Of a stretch of DNA of 64,000 nt, positions 25,800 to 37,350 are shown piece by piece. The DNA is taken from the NCBI GenBank assembly GCA_963556495.2, contig OY747709.1, positions 14,152,400-14,216,399 on the forward strand. The letters are read 5' to 3'. The position numbers and the translations under genes are program-made. The notes below the pieces were generated by a model. It searched no databases. It was not told the origin of the DNA and saw only the letters and a list, made by a program, of their open reading frames with translations. Position 1 is the first letter of the stretch. Each line of letters opens with the position of its first letter. The stretch comes from Valencia hispanica (lineage: Eukaryota; Chordata; Actinopteri; Cyprinodontiformes; Valenciidae).

Positions 25800-26039
25800 T
25801 TAACACGTGCAGCCTGCAGGCTGTACAAATAGATGAAAGCGTAGAATTAATTAGTTTACACAAAAATGTAAAAAAATCCCCAGAAACTGGAAGATTGCAT
25901 TGGTAAAGACCCATTTATACAGTTTATAGGCAAAAAAAAAGTTTTTTGAGGTTTAGTTACTCTTTAAATATTTTAAATATGCTCATGGAAAAAACAATTT
26001 GGAGTCACTGGTCCAACGCATAATCGACAACCAAAAACT

Positions 26040-26106
26040 GCACCTAAGCAGTACTTTGGGATTGTATTATCACACACATTTAAATTGGTATATTGTGCAG
26101 CTCTAG
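26040..26106 (-). repeat. hAT-MITE terminal repeat, single end
   Basis: ATATTGTGCAGCTCTAG is the inverted form of the TAGAGCTGCACAAT ends common in fish hAT MITEs. The opposite end was not found. Confidence 0.4.
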
Positions 26107-26149
26107 AAATTACTGACATGTTGTATGGACAAAGTTTGGATGTCTATTG

Positions 26150-26250
26150 TGTGAATGAAAGAGTGAATGAATAATGGAGTTGTAAAGTGCTTTGAGGGCT
26201 TCAGAAAGCGCTATATAAATGCAATCTATTATTATTATTATTATTATTGA
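26150..26250 (+). repeat. SINE/LINE 3' tail with (ATT)n
   Basis: GTAAAGTGCTTTGAGGGCTT, then AAGCGCTATATAAATGCAAT, ending in a (TTA)n tract at 26229-26249. This is a typical fish SINE/LINE 3' end. Confidence 0.65.
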
Positions 26251-26314
26251 GGCAAAGATTTCCAGTGTTTGAGTTATGATTTTATTTGAGCTTTCAAATT
26301 TTTTTTATAATTTT

Positions 26315-26770
26315 TCCCTGAAATGTCCCTCAGAACTTATCCATGCGTACATATTTAGTAAGATTGATTACTGTAACAATGTCTTCACAGGACTGCCTAA
26401 AAGGTCAATTAGAATGCTGCTGCTCACGTCCTGTATCAACCTCCCAGACCACTCAGGTCTTCTGGTTCAAGTCTACTCTGCATCCCCAGAATCAGAACTA
26501 AACATGGAGAAGCAGCATTCAGTGTTTATGACTCTACAATCGGGAACAAATTTCCAGAAAACTGCAAAACTGTTGAAAACACTGAGTTCCTATAAATCAA
26601 GGCAAAAGAACCAATTTATTTAGAGCTGTCTTTGATCAATATTAACTGGAACATAGATTAGTTCTGGTCTGGATCATGGGTTTTTATTACTTCTCTTTAT
26701 TTTGCAACGCTAATGTAATGTTTCCCTTTGTTTATTGTGTTATGTTTTATAGAAATGGGTAGGGAATTAT
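26315..26770 (+). mobile_element. Rex1/L2-like LINE 3' fragment
   Basis: Translation ELIHAYIFSKIDYCNNVFTG and LPKRSIRML resembles the conserved C-terminal region of fish L2/Rex1-type ORF2 proteins (HA--SRLDYCN-L--GLP). A later degenerate RTKHGEAAFSVYD-like stretch is in another frame. The 3' UTR-like tail reaches about 26770. Different family from the LINE at 52290. Confidence 0.68.
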
Positions 26771-28686
26771 AGAAAACTAAGAAAAACTGCAGATAGTGTG
26801 CCTGTCTTTTGTATACCATCATTGATATGGTTCGGTTAAACTTTTATGTAAAAAGTAAGATCAATTTAGGCAAAATTATTTAATAAACATTGAGTTATTA
26901 GCTCTACTGTGAATATTTGAAAAGTAATACTAAAATGTGAAACTATTAGAAATTTAAAAGGTTGGTCCTGTGGATGTAAGATGACTTAACAGGGTTTTGA
27001 TCTGTTTCCACGACAGTTCACAGAGAGGCGACATGTCCTCGCATGACCTCTCACATGACAACTAAATGAGAACAAAGTGTGTGTGTGGGTGGGGGGTTCA
27101 TGGAATGGATTTCAACAAAGCAGGAGTCACGTGGCTACACAGTATGGCCTGTGGGATACTGACGCGGGGCTCGGATTAAGTCGAACAAGGACAAAGAGAC
27201 AGGAGCCACTACTGCTGATGAGCATTTAAGGGAAAAGTAAGAAGGAAGTGGAAAACATAAGGGAAGGTTTAGCGAAAACGAAGCGACGAAGATGAGCACG
27301 GTCGGATGCAGCAAGATCTCACCGCATTCCGGTTATAGAGAACCATGAACACACCTGACCGAGGACACGTTTGGCTTTAAAGCATAGATGCAACTTCCTC
27401 CTGCTACGCCACGTTTAATTAGGGCACATCACTACAATGAACGCTAATCGCTAGCGTTTGACGTCAGAGTGCCCGAGTGCGGTGATCGGCAGTCATGGGC
27501 GCAGTGTGTTGTTGAAGCATAAGTGGGATTTGACGGGACAGATGTGCCCGGCAGAAAAACAGCGAACCTACACCATTCGTCATCATGTGATAAAAACAGC
27601 CTTGTTTACTGGTGCGGCACCAGGTGAATAATTAAAACCATGCAGCTGGTGAAACGGGGGGGGGGGGGGGGAAGATGAGAGTAAACATGCAATGGATCTG
27701 CAAAAACAAAACCCAAAACATGCAGCTTCATTACTAGAGCTGGCGTACCGCATTTAAACATCAGAGAACTTCAGCACTTCTCTCTCTCTCTCTCTCTTCT
27801 AATTACTGGATCAATCTGTTCTCTCGCCTGTTTTCCCTTTTTAACGCTGCTTGATAATAAAGTGTTGCATTCCTTTTTATCCGACACAGTTAAACCACGG
27901 TGAGAAGCAGAAAGACCTTCAGCAGCGTATATGTTTGTTGCCATTTCCTTCCAGCAGAGCACTATTTGTTGTTTTATTATTAGAGAATGCATACAGTCTT
28001 TTCTTCATCTCCCATCTTCCCCCATCACTTTTAGCTGGTTGTGAAAATGTCAGAAAGAAATTATGTAGACTGTGATTTGAACAAAAAACTCAATTACCCC
28101 CCTTATTATTAGGTTTAGAAGTATCAGGATTAAATAATGCGGTGACACTTATAAAAGAGCTCACTCTTTTATTTGTTTGAAATAAATTCTCTTATTAATT
28201 TCGATGATATCAGTGGTTAGGTACCATGACATTCACAGCATGCCAGAGCAAATATTGAATTAGCTGAAGCTCGTCAGACGAACAGACGTCGGCGGTAGAC
28301 GACCGTCTCTACGTGGGTTTATTTCCATTTAATTTAGTGGTTGTCCCTGAATGGGAGAGAGCAAATGAGATGCTGCGAACATCTCTCATTAAATACATTA
28401 CACTGGTAAGGTCACAGTGCATGTGGGCTAGGATAGCACTCATTATAAGCAGACATATTCACCATCATATAGCCTACCAACTTTTCCTTACAGGCCAATA
28501 CATTTTTGACACCAGGAAAATGTATACGATATAAAAAGGATAATGCAGTCATCTCATTTATGTGAGACAATAAACTTGTTTCAAAAGTTAGAATGCTGCT
28601 GACTTTAACATTTAAGACCAAGTCAGCATTTATGCAATAATCAAAAGCTCAAATTATATTCTAATTCAAAATAGCCCAATGCAATA
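26771..28686. other. upstream noncoding sequence
   Basis: No coding signal. A poly-G run at 27656-27671 and a (TC)n tract at 27778-27796 are present. The stretch 27140-27600 has more CpG than its surroundings and could be regulatory, without proof. Confidence 0.45.
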
Positions 28687-28720
28687 CAAGCTATCGGATC
28701 AGTCCTGATCCGATAGCTTG
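28687..28720. repeat. perfect 16-bp inverted repeat
   Basis: CAAGCTATCGGATCAG at 28687-28702, a two-base spacer, and its exact reverse complement at 28705-28720. Could be an inner hairpin of a MITE, a binding site or a replication/insertion artefact. Confidence 0.95.
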
Positions 28721-28822
28721 ACATTTTCAGACATAAAGGGATATGTCAAATGCACCCACAGTGGGTCTTGCAGCCTATTTGTAAAAAAAAATCTAAATCA
28801 AAGCATTTCTCTAGGTGCATGA

Positions 28823-28880
28823 TAGAGCTGCACAATCTATTACATTGCGGTCTTCATCATATCATTGTGTAAAGAACTAA
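28823..28880 (+). repeat. hAT-MITE terminal repeat, single end
   Basis: TAGAGCTGCACAATCTATTA is the start of a fish hAT-MITE type; no opposite end found. Confidence 0.42.
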
Positions 28881-29909
28881 TATAGGACTGCTTTGATGAA
28901 ACATTTGGTAGGCTATTATCTTTCATCCGACATGCATGCAAACTCTGAAGGTGAATTTTACCCATTTTTGATGTTTATTAATAGTGTCCAAGAGGCTAAG
29001 TTTTTCAAGAAAGAGCTGAGGGAATTACAATGGAGGAAAACACAAAAACAGAGGGAAAAATGTAGATTAATTTTAACCGATATTATATATTATTGTATGT
29101 CCTGTACAATGTAAAGTTTCCTACCTGGAGTTTATTTAATCTAAGTACAGTTGAAGCTAATATGTTTGCCTCTGATAAATGACAAAGCTACAGTGGAAGA
29201 GTACAGAAGATTTTGCTCCACTCTGGATTCGATTTATCAAGGCCATGATGTAGTTCCTGCATCTGAAAACTTAAGACTTTTACGATTTCATTTTTGTAAC
29301 TGCTACATACTCATATAGTTGAAAATAACTTAATGGAGCTAAATTCCTCATAAAGTTGGTCTATTTTACATGTTTTTTCTGCCTGTGGTGTCAGATAACA
29401 CAGCACATCTTAAAGCCATTAATACTACATGATAACCAGCTGTCACAGTAAAACCATTTCCAGACTGCTGGTTCACACAGACAAAAACAGCGAAACCTGG
29501 AAGACTCAAGTTCTAAATAACTAAGTTGTTATGCCACTTTCCTTTAAGAGAGTTAAGAGCAAATATGGGACTTATAAGTTATTCAGGCCTGGAAATGTGT
29601 AGCCTTGCCCTCTTTTAAGGGCAATGTGAATGTTTCTTTGGGGTTTTTTGGTCATGAAGCACAGTTAAAGACACCTGCTTAAGCCCTAAAGATATTTACT
29701 GAAAGAAAATAAAAATCATTCGAGTCACTGAAGCAGCAGGATCCATCCACCTGGCCAATGATTGGCATGAGGAGCTGTTACTCTGATAATGACTGCCATT
29801 CAACATATCGAGTGTTTGCTGAATGCTGTGACTGAGATAAGTACTACTTTAGCTAATTTCTTGGAGCCGTTATTTGACTAATGAAGATCATACATCCGTT
29901 TTGTAGAAT
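28881..29909. other. noncoding, nothing recognised
   Basis: AT-rich sequence without supported features. Confidence 0.45.
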
Positions 29910-30190
29910 CACAGTTGAGCTCAAAATTATTCATACCCCTGGCATATTTAGGTTTTAACTTAGAAGAAATATTAACGTGTTGGAGCGCCTCAGTCAGAGT
30001 CCTGTTGAGGAAGCTGAAGATTAGGGTGATGGGAAGGCGATCTGTCAGAATCAAGCACTCAACGCCTAGGATAAATTGCAAAAATACAAATGGAAACGTG
30101 CAACAAGCTGGTAATAGTTTAAAAATAAAAGGTTGGATTGCTGTGCTGTATAAAGATTTTTCTTCTGCTTACTGAGAAGGATATAAATAG
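29910..30190 (+). mobile_element. internally deleted Tc1-like element (second family)
   Basis: Begins with a Tc1 end containing TCAAAATTATTCATACCCCT, then jumps directly to the 3' part of a transposase: GGAGCGCCTCAGTCAGAGTC (the LERLSQSP block), AGCTGAAGATTAGGGTGATG (LKIRVM) and a degenerate C-terminus near 30170. The catalytic middle is deleted. Different family from copies A-C. Confidence 0.7.
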
Positions 30191-30740
30191 CTTTTTACAT
30201 GTAGTTATATTATAAGATCTGAAATCTGAACCCCTATATTGTTTTCATTTGTGTCAGAAACAAACTTCTTGGCAGAAATACAAATATTTAATTTGAATTT
30301 TAAAACTAAATTTACCTGGGGTGTATTTAACTGTATGCTTCAGTGAATTTTATATAGGGTGTTCCTTCATAGCTAGTGATGTGTTTTTCCCCCACTAAAG
30401 GCTGTTTACATTGCTTTTAAGAACTTGTTTTGTTGAATGAACCCGTTCACCCCACAGATCCCGTTTCATCCTTGTGGCTCCAATTACTCACTGCGAGGTT
30501 CACTGCTGTTGCAGGCACGAAAATGTTCGGTGTCAAAATAAAATCTGTATATTACAAATAAATATATTTTGTTTGTTTTGTTTTTCTCCTAACAAATAAA
30601 CCATATTTAACCTGGTTAGCAGCGATGAATTAGCTATTAATGCTATTGCTTTTTTCTGTTTCTATACAGTGCAGACACTCAACAAATCCCATGAAACCAA
30701 TTTTTTAGGGGGGAACAATTTTTAATACTTTTTCTGAAAC

Positions 30741-31576
30741 CAGAGATGGGGACTCGAGTTTGAGACTCAGACTCGAGTGCGACTTAAGTCGCACACACAG
30801 TGACTTCAGACTTGAATTGAGACTCGTCCTCAAAAGACTTCAGACAATGCTTATTTTTAGGAAACAACTGATGAGCTTGCTGTTATTTCCCTCCCTCCTT
30901 TACCTATAACCTGCCCACGTCAGCGTTTCCCACACAGACAAAACCGTTCGCGGTTCGCCAGATTAAACTCCGACCGCCACAGATTCAACACCGACCCAAA
31001 AAAATAAAAACACACACACACACGTCTGTCTGGATCACCTGTGGAGGCGTGGCCTATTTGGTGCAGAGAAGACGGTTGGCGAAAAGCTGGTATCTCGTGA
31101 ACACTTTTAACACACAATCACAGATTAAAAAGTGCTTTAAAATATTTTATATTCTGAATACAATAGTTTCAGTGTGTTGATGTTACTGTAGGTCCCGACC
31201 CTTCGAAAACAAGCGATTGAATCTTTTTTAGAAAGCTAACTATAGTCGCAAGTTTGTTCCTTGGTCTGTACTGTACTATGTGTTCATGCTACAAGGCAAA
31301 ATACAGATATTAACTTAAGAGTAAAATATTCTTGATGTTTTGGTCATGTTGCAAAACTAATTATATAGTCTATCAAAATCAAAGCTGATACTGTATGCTA
31401 ATAGATAAAGGAGTCATAATAACATATTACATGGTTTGAATTCCTTATATATAGCTATGCAGTGTTGGATGGGTCGTTGTAGGTGATGATGCAACACTTA
31501 TAACCGGAGACTTAATATAATAAAGAGACTTGAGACTCGACTTGGACTCTAGCTCAGAGACTTGTGAGCATTTCTG
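30741..31576. mobile_element. hAT element with perfect 8-bp target duplication
   Basis: The 836-bp element begins CAGAGATGGGGACTCGAG and ends with the complement of CAGAAATGCTCACAAGTC. It is bounded by TCTGAAAC at 30733-30740 and 31577-31584, an exact 8-bp repeat. Sub-terminal regions are full of GACTCGAG/GAGACTTG words. No transposase is encoded, so it is non-autonomous. Confidence 0.9.
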
Positions 31577-31992
31577 TCTGAAACTGAGGATAGAAAACTT
31601 TCCACATAACTTCCACTGCTGTTCAACAGTAATTATTGTCACCTGATTGTAAATAAAAGCTATGAATCGTTTCATAGGTTTCCCAAGAAATGTCTGATTC
31701 CCCTCCTGTATTTCCAAGGTCTTAAGGGTTTTTATTGGGATGGGAAAGGCATTTATCCATACTAATTAGAAACAACAGGCATGTGTTATCAATTTACAAT
31801 AATTGGAGATTTACTATAGGAAAAACACAGGATTAGGAGGGATGACAAAGTTAATCTGACCCGGACTTTTTTTTAGAAAGCACTTTTAAAAGCACTCATT
31901 TAATTGACACTTGTATAATGTTTTTTTTTATTTTTTTTTACTGAACAAAAAGGACCTGAGTTCCCACCACTGCACCAGTCTTCCTGAACTAA

Positions 31993-32158
31993 TGCAGATA
32001 AACATCTCCCATCTGCCAGATTCCTACTCCATTGATGAGGCTGACCTCTGATCTCGTGGTGAAAGTGGCAGGAAAGAAGATTGTTTTCCCATCGAGAGAA
32101 ACAATAAAAGTACCAACCCAGTTTTGAAAAGTGGACTCCTTTGTTTGTATCTTTTCCC
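31993..32158 (-). other. unrecognised exon-like open frame
   Basis: On the minus strand a T-rich tract ending in TAG (CCGCCTTTTTTTAG) is followed by a frame reading WEKIQTKESTFQNWVGTFIV, SLDGKTIFFPATFTTRSEVS and LINGVGIWQMGDVYLH before a stop. The composition is protein-like and the acceptor plausible, but I do not recognise the family and see no companion exon. It may be an isolated exon, a retrocopy or mobile-element piece, or chance. Confidence 0.35.
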
Positions 32159-32242
32159 ACCTAAAAAAAGGCGGCAGGTTTCTGAACAACAGCAACAATT
32201 AAGATGATTTAAATAAAAACTTTTTAAAAGTTGTGAACGCAC

Positions 32243-32340
32243 TAGGGTTGTCACGATGCTAAAATGTCGAACTCGATACAATTTTACTCAATTTTTCATG
32301 CAGTAGCAGCATTTTTTTTTTTACTGCAGGGTTCTTTCTA
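32243..32340 (+). repeat. hAT-type terminal repeat, single end
   Basis: TAGGGTTGTCACGATGCTAA resembles the end of ZBED-type hAT elements of fish. A long plus-strand frame downstream (32457-32825) shows no transposase motif, and no right end was found. Confidence 0.45.
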
Positions 32341-33986
32341 TTTAAGAGCAAACAATTTGATTATTTACAATATGACAATATTTTAACTTTTTTATTTTAG
32401 ACAAAACATCTAAGTAGGGGAAAATTCAGCCTTCATTTGAAAAAAACATTTTTTTTATGGTCAATTTCCTGTTTGGTAAAACAGTAGACAATAAACACTT
32501 AGCATTAGTGTTAATATCCATTATGGATAGATCTCAGTTTTTTTCTTCCAACGCTTCCTGCACAATTTTTTGTTTTCCTCTCGCCCAAAAGGAAAGGGAC
32601 CTCAGCGCAATATTTTTCTTTGCCTTGTCAGCTAAAGCGGGTCGTATATGCATCTTTGAATTATTACATTTTTCTTTTTTTACCATAAATATTCCAGCAA
32701 ATCTGCTGTGTTATTCTACTGAGCTGCCAACCTCTATAATAGAAAAAGCAGTATTTGTAGACGTTGGAAATGTTCTTGAAATTGCAATTAATGTAGGACT
32801 TTACCTGAAAATTGTAAAAGCATAACAAGCTTTTATTATTTTCTACGTTGTCTACAGAAACAAGTTCATCAGGTCTTTGTGCCGATTTTCTCACAGGTCT
32901 TAAAAATATACACCCCTGTTTCCAAAAAAACTTTAAGCTTTAAATAACAGTCTCTGCATAATTTCACATAAGATTCAGAAGTACCCTGAAGTGGTTATGT
33001 TGTGCATTACTTTCAGTGCAGGAGGGCAATGCAGGAGCAGGCAGACCACTCTATGGGTGGTACAACAGGGAACATGATGTACTTTTCCCACCAGCAGCCT
33101 GAAAGTGGGCCTCACAAACGGCTAACTCACAGATTGAGGTTCAGTGGAGTACAATAAAGCAGCAGCCTAGGTAGAGCTCAGGGTTTTTCGGCGAGGAAAA
33201 ACTCATCTGTCAGAAATGTCAGTGGAAAGAGAAGATATTTGTTTATATGATCTGTGTGAGACCACAAGAACTGAAAGTTAAACACTGGATAACCACAAAC
33301 GAGACACAAGTGGAAGATAATTTGAGTGAGCTCATTTCCCGCATTTATTTATTTTTATTTTTTTCATCCAACTATTTGATTTGTTTTTGCTAAGCAAAAG
33401 TCGACATTTCATGCAATAGAGAGAAAAAAAAAGCTAAAACTAGACACAAACACTTGCAAACAAGTGAAAATTTAAAGTGGATAAAAATGCAACAATGTTC
33501 CAAGACTTATTGTAGTACGTACCATGATGAATAGTGTGCCTACTTAGTCAAGACAAATAAATGTTAACCCTCCCATTTATGTTTTAAGAAAGACAAAGTA
33601 TCCAAATCATTAACAATGCAATCAGTTACAACTAATTAATGATAATTTTTGTGTTATCTTTTTCAAAAGGCACAAAAAGCTTTCCAAAGCTAAAAACATT
33701 ACACTTCAATTTGTTTTTGAGAGAAGAATAATGTTCAACTCATGAGTGGTGTCATGTTGAACTTAACGGGGGCTGTTTGGAACTGGTTGAACTTAAACTA
33801 AACACAACCTCGCAGCATGTAAACAGTCCAAAATGAACAATTATTGATAACTGAGACACTTTCAGAACAATGCTCTACTTTTTGTGCAGAAAAAAAAGAC
33901 AATTTTCCAAGAACATAATCTGGTTCTATGTAGTAAGATGTACTGTACCGTCAGGCTGAAACATACCCCTTTGTAGGTATTTCTAT
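32341..33986. other. noncoding, nothing recognised
   Basis: AT-rich with poly-T tracts; no supported gene. Confidence 0.4.
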
Positions 33987-34060
33987 TAGGGATAGACTAA
34001 TATTAATCGGCCGATATGCTGTGAGGTTGCTAACGGTTAGCCTCCACCAGCCGAGATGCG
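33987..34060 (+). repeat. hAT-type terminal repeat, single end
   Basis: TAGGGATAGACTAATATTAA then TCGGCCGATAT resembles TAATCGGCCGATA-type fish hAT ends. No matching right end seen. Confidence 0.4.
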
Positions 34061-34980
34061 TTCTCCTCTCTCTGGCCCCCACATTCCCGCGGACGGTCGC
34101 AATCCAAGGTAGGCGTGGCCAGTATGCTTTTCTACGTAGATAATCGCTCTTTTTCCGCTCTGATTTCTTTTTGGGGCTGAAGCAGTCAAAAGGGGAGGGA
34201 CAACAGTATGACGTGCAGCATACATGTCCTACTCGGAATGAAGGATCGTATTTCAAAAAGAGCGACTTTTAAACGATTTCTCCGTGAATGAACAAAAAAA
34301 CGTTAGTGTGAGCTTGCGAGGTCACGTGCATTACACAAACTAAGACAACAAGCTCAGACCTTGATCTCAGGCTGAAGTAGGTTTAAATACGATATCATTG
34401 GGATAATCAGAACGTCAACCAGCATCTCATCCAGCTGGATGCGTGTACACAGAAAAATGAGCCTGAGGACACAGGTGCACATGGCTGCACTAAACAGCGC
34501 CCATTCTCTCTGTGTGTCGGCCAGGTCTGTCGTATCACAGGACAGCCCCAGTTGGCAGCAGTTGTGTGTTACAGAGGGCAACAGACAGGATTGGTTGGCA
34601 CATGTCACACCCCCTGAAACACACATGCTCATACTCAGAATAGGTTGTGAAAAATGTAACTAGTGTGGATTAAAGTAGTGAGAGCTAGGGCAGGTCTCTG
34701 TTTCAATTTATTTTTTCACTTCTTAAAAAAATTATTTTTAGGTATGTAAATAAAAAGGACAAGTAGGAACAATCAGCTTCCAAGTAAATAAACTAATAAA
34801 CAAACCAGTTTCATAAGTAATAGACTGAATAATGCCACTCAACACAGCCTTATCAAAAAGACAATCACACTAGTTTGCTTCTCTGCTCCAAACCTCCTCT
34901 TAGTGAAGCACACACATCCAACTGAACACTCGGCTAAACCAGAAAAGCTTTTTATCCTCCTTGTGCACGCACACGCACAC

Positions 34981-35011
<31 letters not shown>

Positions 35012-35310
35012 CAGCAGAGAAAGTGCTTACGATGCTGCTAATTGTAAATGTTGTGTGCCAGTATGTACAACTTAGTGGGAGGTAGTTTTATGCAGGCGCT
35101 ATAATGACAGGGTCTGAAGCAGGCACGGCTGGGATAAATGCAGGTGGGCCAGTTAGCTTTTTCGCAGCTAAATGAAGCGCGCGCACACAGAGGGATATAT
35201 AGTCGGAAAGGGCTGATATGAAATTAAAAATCAGGAAAAAATACAATTATATCGCAGCATTCAAAAAAAAGTATTAAATCAAAATGTACAACATCATTTA
35301 ACTGTTTATA
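34061..35310. other. noncoding with CA microsatellite
   Basis: No supported gene; the main feature is the CA repeat near 34980. Confidence 0.4.
34963..35009. repeat. (CA)n microsatellite
   Basis: A long CA tract with a short impure start. Confidence 0.9.
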
Positions 35311-35720
35311 TGAGGGATGTTCGATATTGGCTTTTTTAGGAAAGGCAAGTTTATTTGTATAGCACAATTCAAGTTAGTAAAGTTGGTAAAGTAAATGTTT
35401 CGAGGGGAGGTGGTATTACTGCAAAGTACATTACTACCACTTTAATCAAGCACATCCAGAAACACTATGCTAAGGAGCATGCTGAATTCCTGCACCTCAG
35501 CAAAACAAAAGGAGTGGGGTCAAAAAGGAAAAAATAAGTCTTAGTTATGTTTAGTTTGTAAAGTCTGGTACCTTTAGTCTCTTCAAGTAAGGTATAGGGT
35601 GGAGGGTATACGGTTTATTATTAATTCAACAATAGTATTGGATCGGTATCGGGTATCGACAGATACACAAAGCCCAGGCATCGATATCGGGACTGAAAAA
35701 GTGGGATCGATGCACCCCTA
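35311..35720 (+). mobile_element. probable ZBED-type hAT remnant
   Basis: The left side has GAGGGATGTTCGATATTGG. The right side ends GATCGATGCACCCCTA, whose complement TAGGGGTGCATCGATC is a hAT-type end. The interior frame 35385-35500 reads VNVSRGGGITAKYITTTLIK and HIQKHYAKEHAEF, like the second half of a BED zinc finger. No clear 8-bp duplication, so the left boundary is uncertain; a common fish repeat word (GGCAAGTTTATTTGTATAGC) is inserted near 35344. Confidence 0.55.
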
Positions 35721-36037
35721 ATATTGGATCCATTTCAATACAGCAGACTATAAAAATATTCTAGAAGATTACCTTAAAGGCATACTCTGCAACTTTTACA
35801 CCTTAATATAAGGTTTTTTTCAAAATTTATGGTGGAATTTTATCATCTATTATGTTCATTTTTAGAGTAATCACCACATTACAGGGGTCCTTGGCTTTTT
35901 TCTGCACTTTAGAACGTTTGAGCGGCGGCCCGCCGTCGGAAGTACCGACTGAGTTCTGCTTTACAGGAGAGTCATAAGGCCTCGCTGTTAAGAGAATTTA
36001 GAGACGGCTGATCCACCAAAGAGATTGGGAAATCCCA

Positions 36038-36192
36038 TATCAGAAGAAGCTAGACAAAGAAAAAGAGAACGTGATAGAGAGAGAGCAAAGACCAGAATAA
36101 ATATTGGGCTGGCTTTTCCTCGTTGGAGAGTTCTTTTGTAACTAACGTCATGTAGTACAGACGCCGAGTTTGCCGTGCTGCTAATGGATGGG
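36038..36192 (+). pseudogene. repeat-associated exon with Arg-rich motif, strong donor
   Basis: Reads EEARQRKRERDRERAKTRIN, IGLAFPRWRVLL, a stop, then TDAEFAVLLMDG and a strong GG/GTAAGT donor near 36192. I recall the pattern AKTR-NIG-AF-RWR-L ... DAE-A-LLLD from many repetitive fish proteins, probably mobile-element derived. The family's function is unknown to me. The in-frame TAA makes this copy a relic. The preceding sequence (AAAGGCATACTCTGCAACTT near 35775) is also a common fish repeat start. Confidence 0.5.
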
Positions 36193-37130
36193 TAAGTAAT
36201 CAATGATTTCACCGGGGTTATAGTGTTTGGTCTGGCATGATGTTGTTATATCATTAGAAAGCTATTTATTCAATGTGTGGAGGTGGATGAACATAGTTTG
36301 CACGGTATGCCTTACAGTAGTAATGTGAATTACACAACTGAGTCGATCTCCGTTAGCCTTCTAGAGGCTAATGTGATGCTAACGTGTAAGACTCGGTTCT
36401 GTAGATTTAAGATGGAAACTCTGGTGTAGTCGCTGTACTCCAGCATATAAGTCAAACTATTTTCTTTAGGTTTGCACTCCGATTGACCTCACTGCTGATA
36501 ATAATTCTACTAAGAATTAAGAACCATGTTGATAAGATACAGGATATGTTCTAAATATGCACATGGAAGTGCAACAAATAACAGTCCCCTGGATACATTA
36601 CAACAGTTCAAGGTAATTTGGTGAATTAGTAAAAAAACGTTCTGAATAATGTTTAAAAAAAAATTTTTTTTTAAAGTAAAAAGTGTTTGCGCAGACCACT
36701 TCAAACTATGTTCAAATCTGTGCCCAGGTTTTGGTTCCCTCCGCATTCCCTCTCTCGCTCTCTCTGGCAATTTAAAGCAACAGCTTTGAACTTTAGACCT
36801 TGTTTTCTAGGCAGAGGATAAAAACGAACAGACCGTCAGGCTATTGGCAGAGAGATGGCGAGGGAGGAGTGAGATGGAGAGACAGAGTGGAGCTTGTAAA
36901 GAAAGGAATGAAGTAATGAAAAAGAATTGAGCCCAGAACTAAGTAATGAAAGGAAAAAGTGAAAGAAGAGAAGTGAAAGCGACTAAAGCTGAAAAAGGAT
37001 AGAAAAAAAAAACTGAGCATAACAAAAACAAGCAAGAAGGAGAAATAGACCATAAAGAATACAGGAAAGTGGTTATATCAGGAGGCAAGGCACATAATAT
37101 GAAAATGGAATACATAATTTTTATGTAAAT
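36193..37130. other. noncoding, nothing recognised
   Basis: Purine-rich stretch at 36850-37060; no gene supported. Confidence 0.4.
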
Positions 37131-37133
37131 ACA

Positions 37134-37350
37134 TTCAATTCAATTCAAAATTACTTTATTAATCCCAAAGGGAAATTAAATGTTGTTGTAACTCATGCAA
37201 GTTTCTTCAAAGATTTGTTGTAGATGCTGATTTCTGTGGGTAGGGATGATCTCCTGTAGCAGTCTGCAGATCTGAAGAAGCCTCTGACTGAAGACGCTCT
37301 GTAGTTGTATGACAGTCTGATGTAGAGGATGCTCTGGATCTATGGCGTCT
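37134..37350 (-). mobile_element. LINE 3' fragment, minus strand (related to 52290-55171)
   Basis: Reverse complement reads GACTGTCATACAACTACAGA then GCGTCTTCAGTCAGAGGCTT, nearly the same as 54975-55020, and ends in AATAAAGTAATTTTGAATTG with a (TTGAA)-type tail. Upstream, GAGCATCCTCTACATCAGAC also matches. 5'-truncated, coding frame lost. Confidence 0.85.

Noticed and set aside
27140..27600. Possible vdr noncoding first exon or promoter
   Set aside because: Slight CpG enrichment and a donor-like GCG/GTGAGA on the minus strand near 27320 are too weak to call without transcript data.
32457..32825. 122-codon plus-strand frame after a hAT-like end
   Set aside because: Rich in Phe and Ile from T-rich sequence; no transposase or zinc-finger motif.
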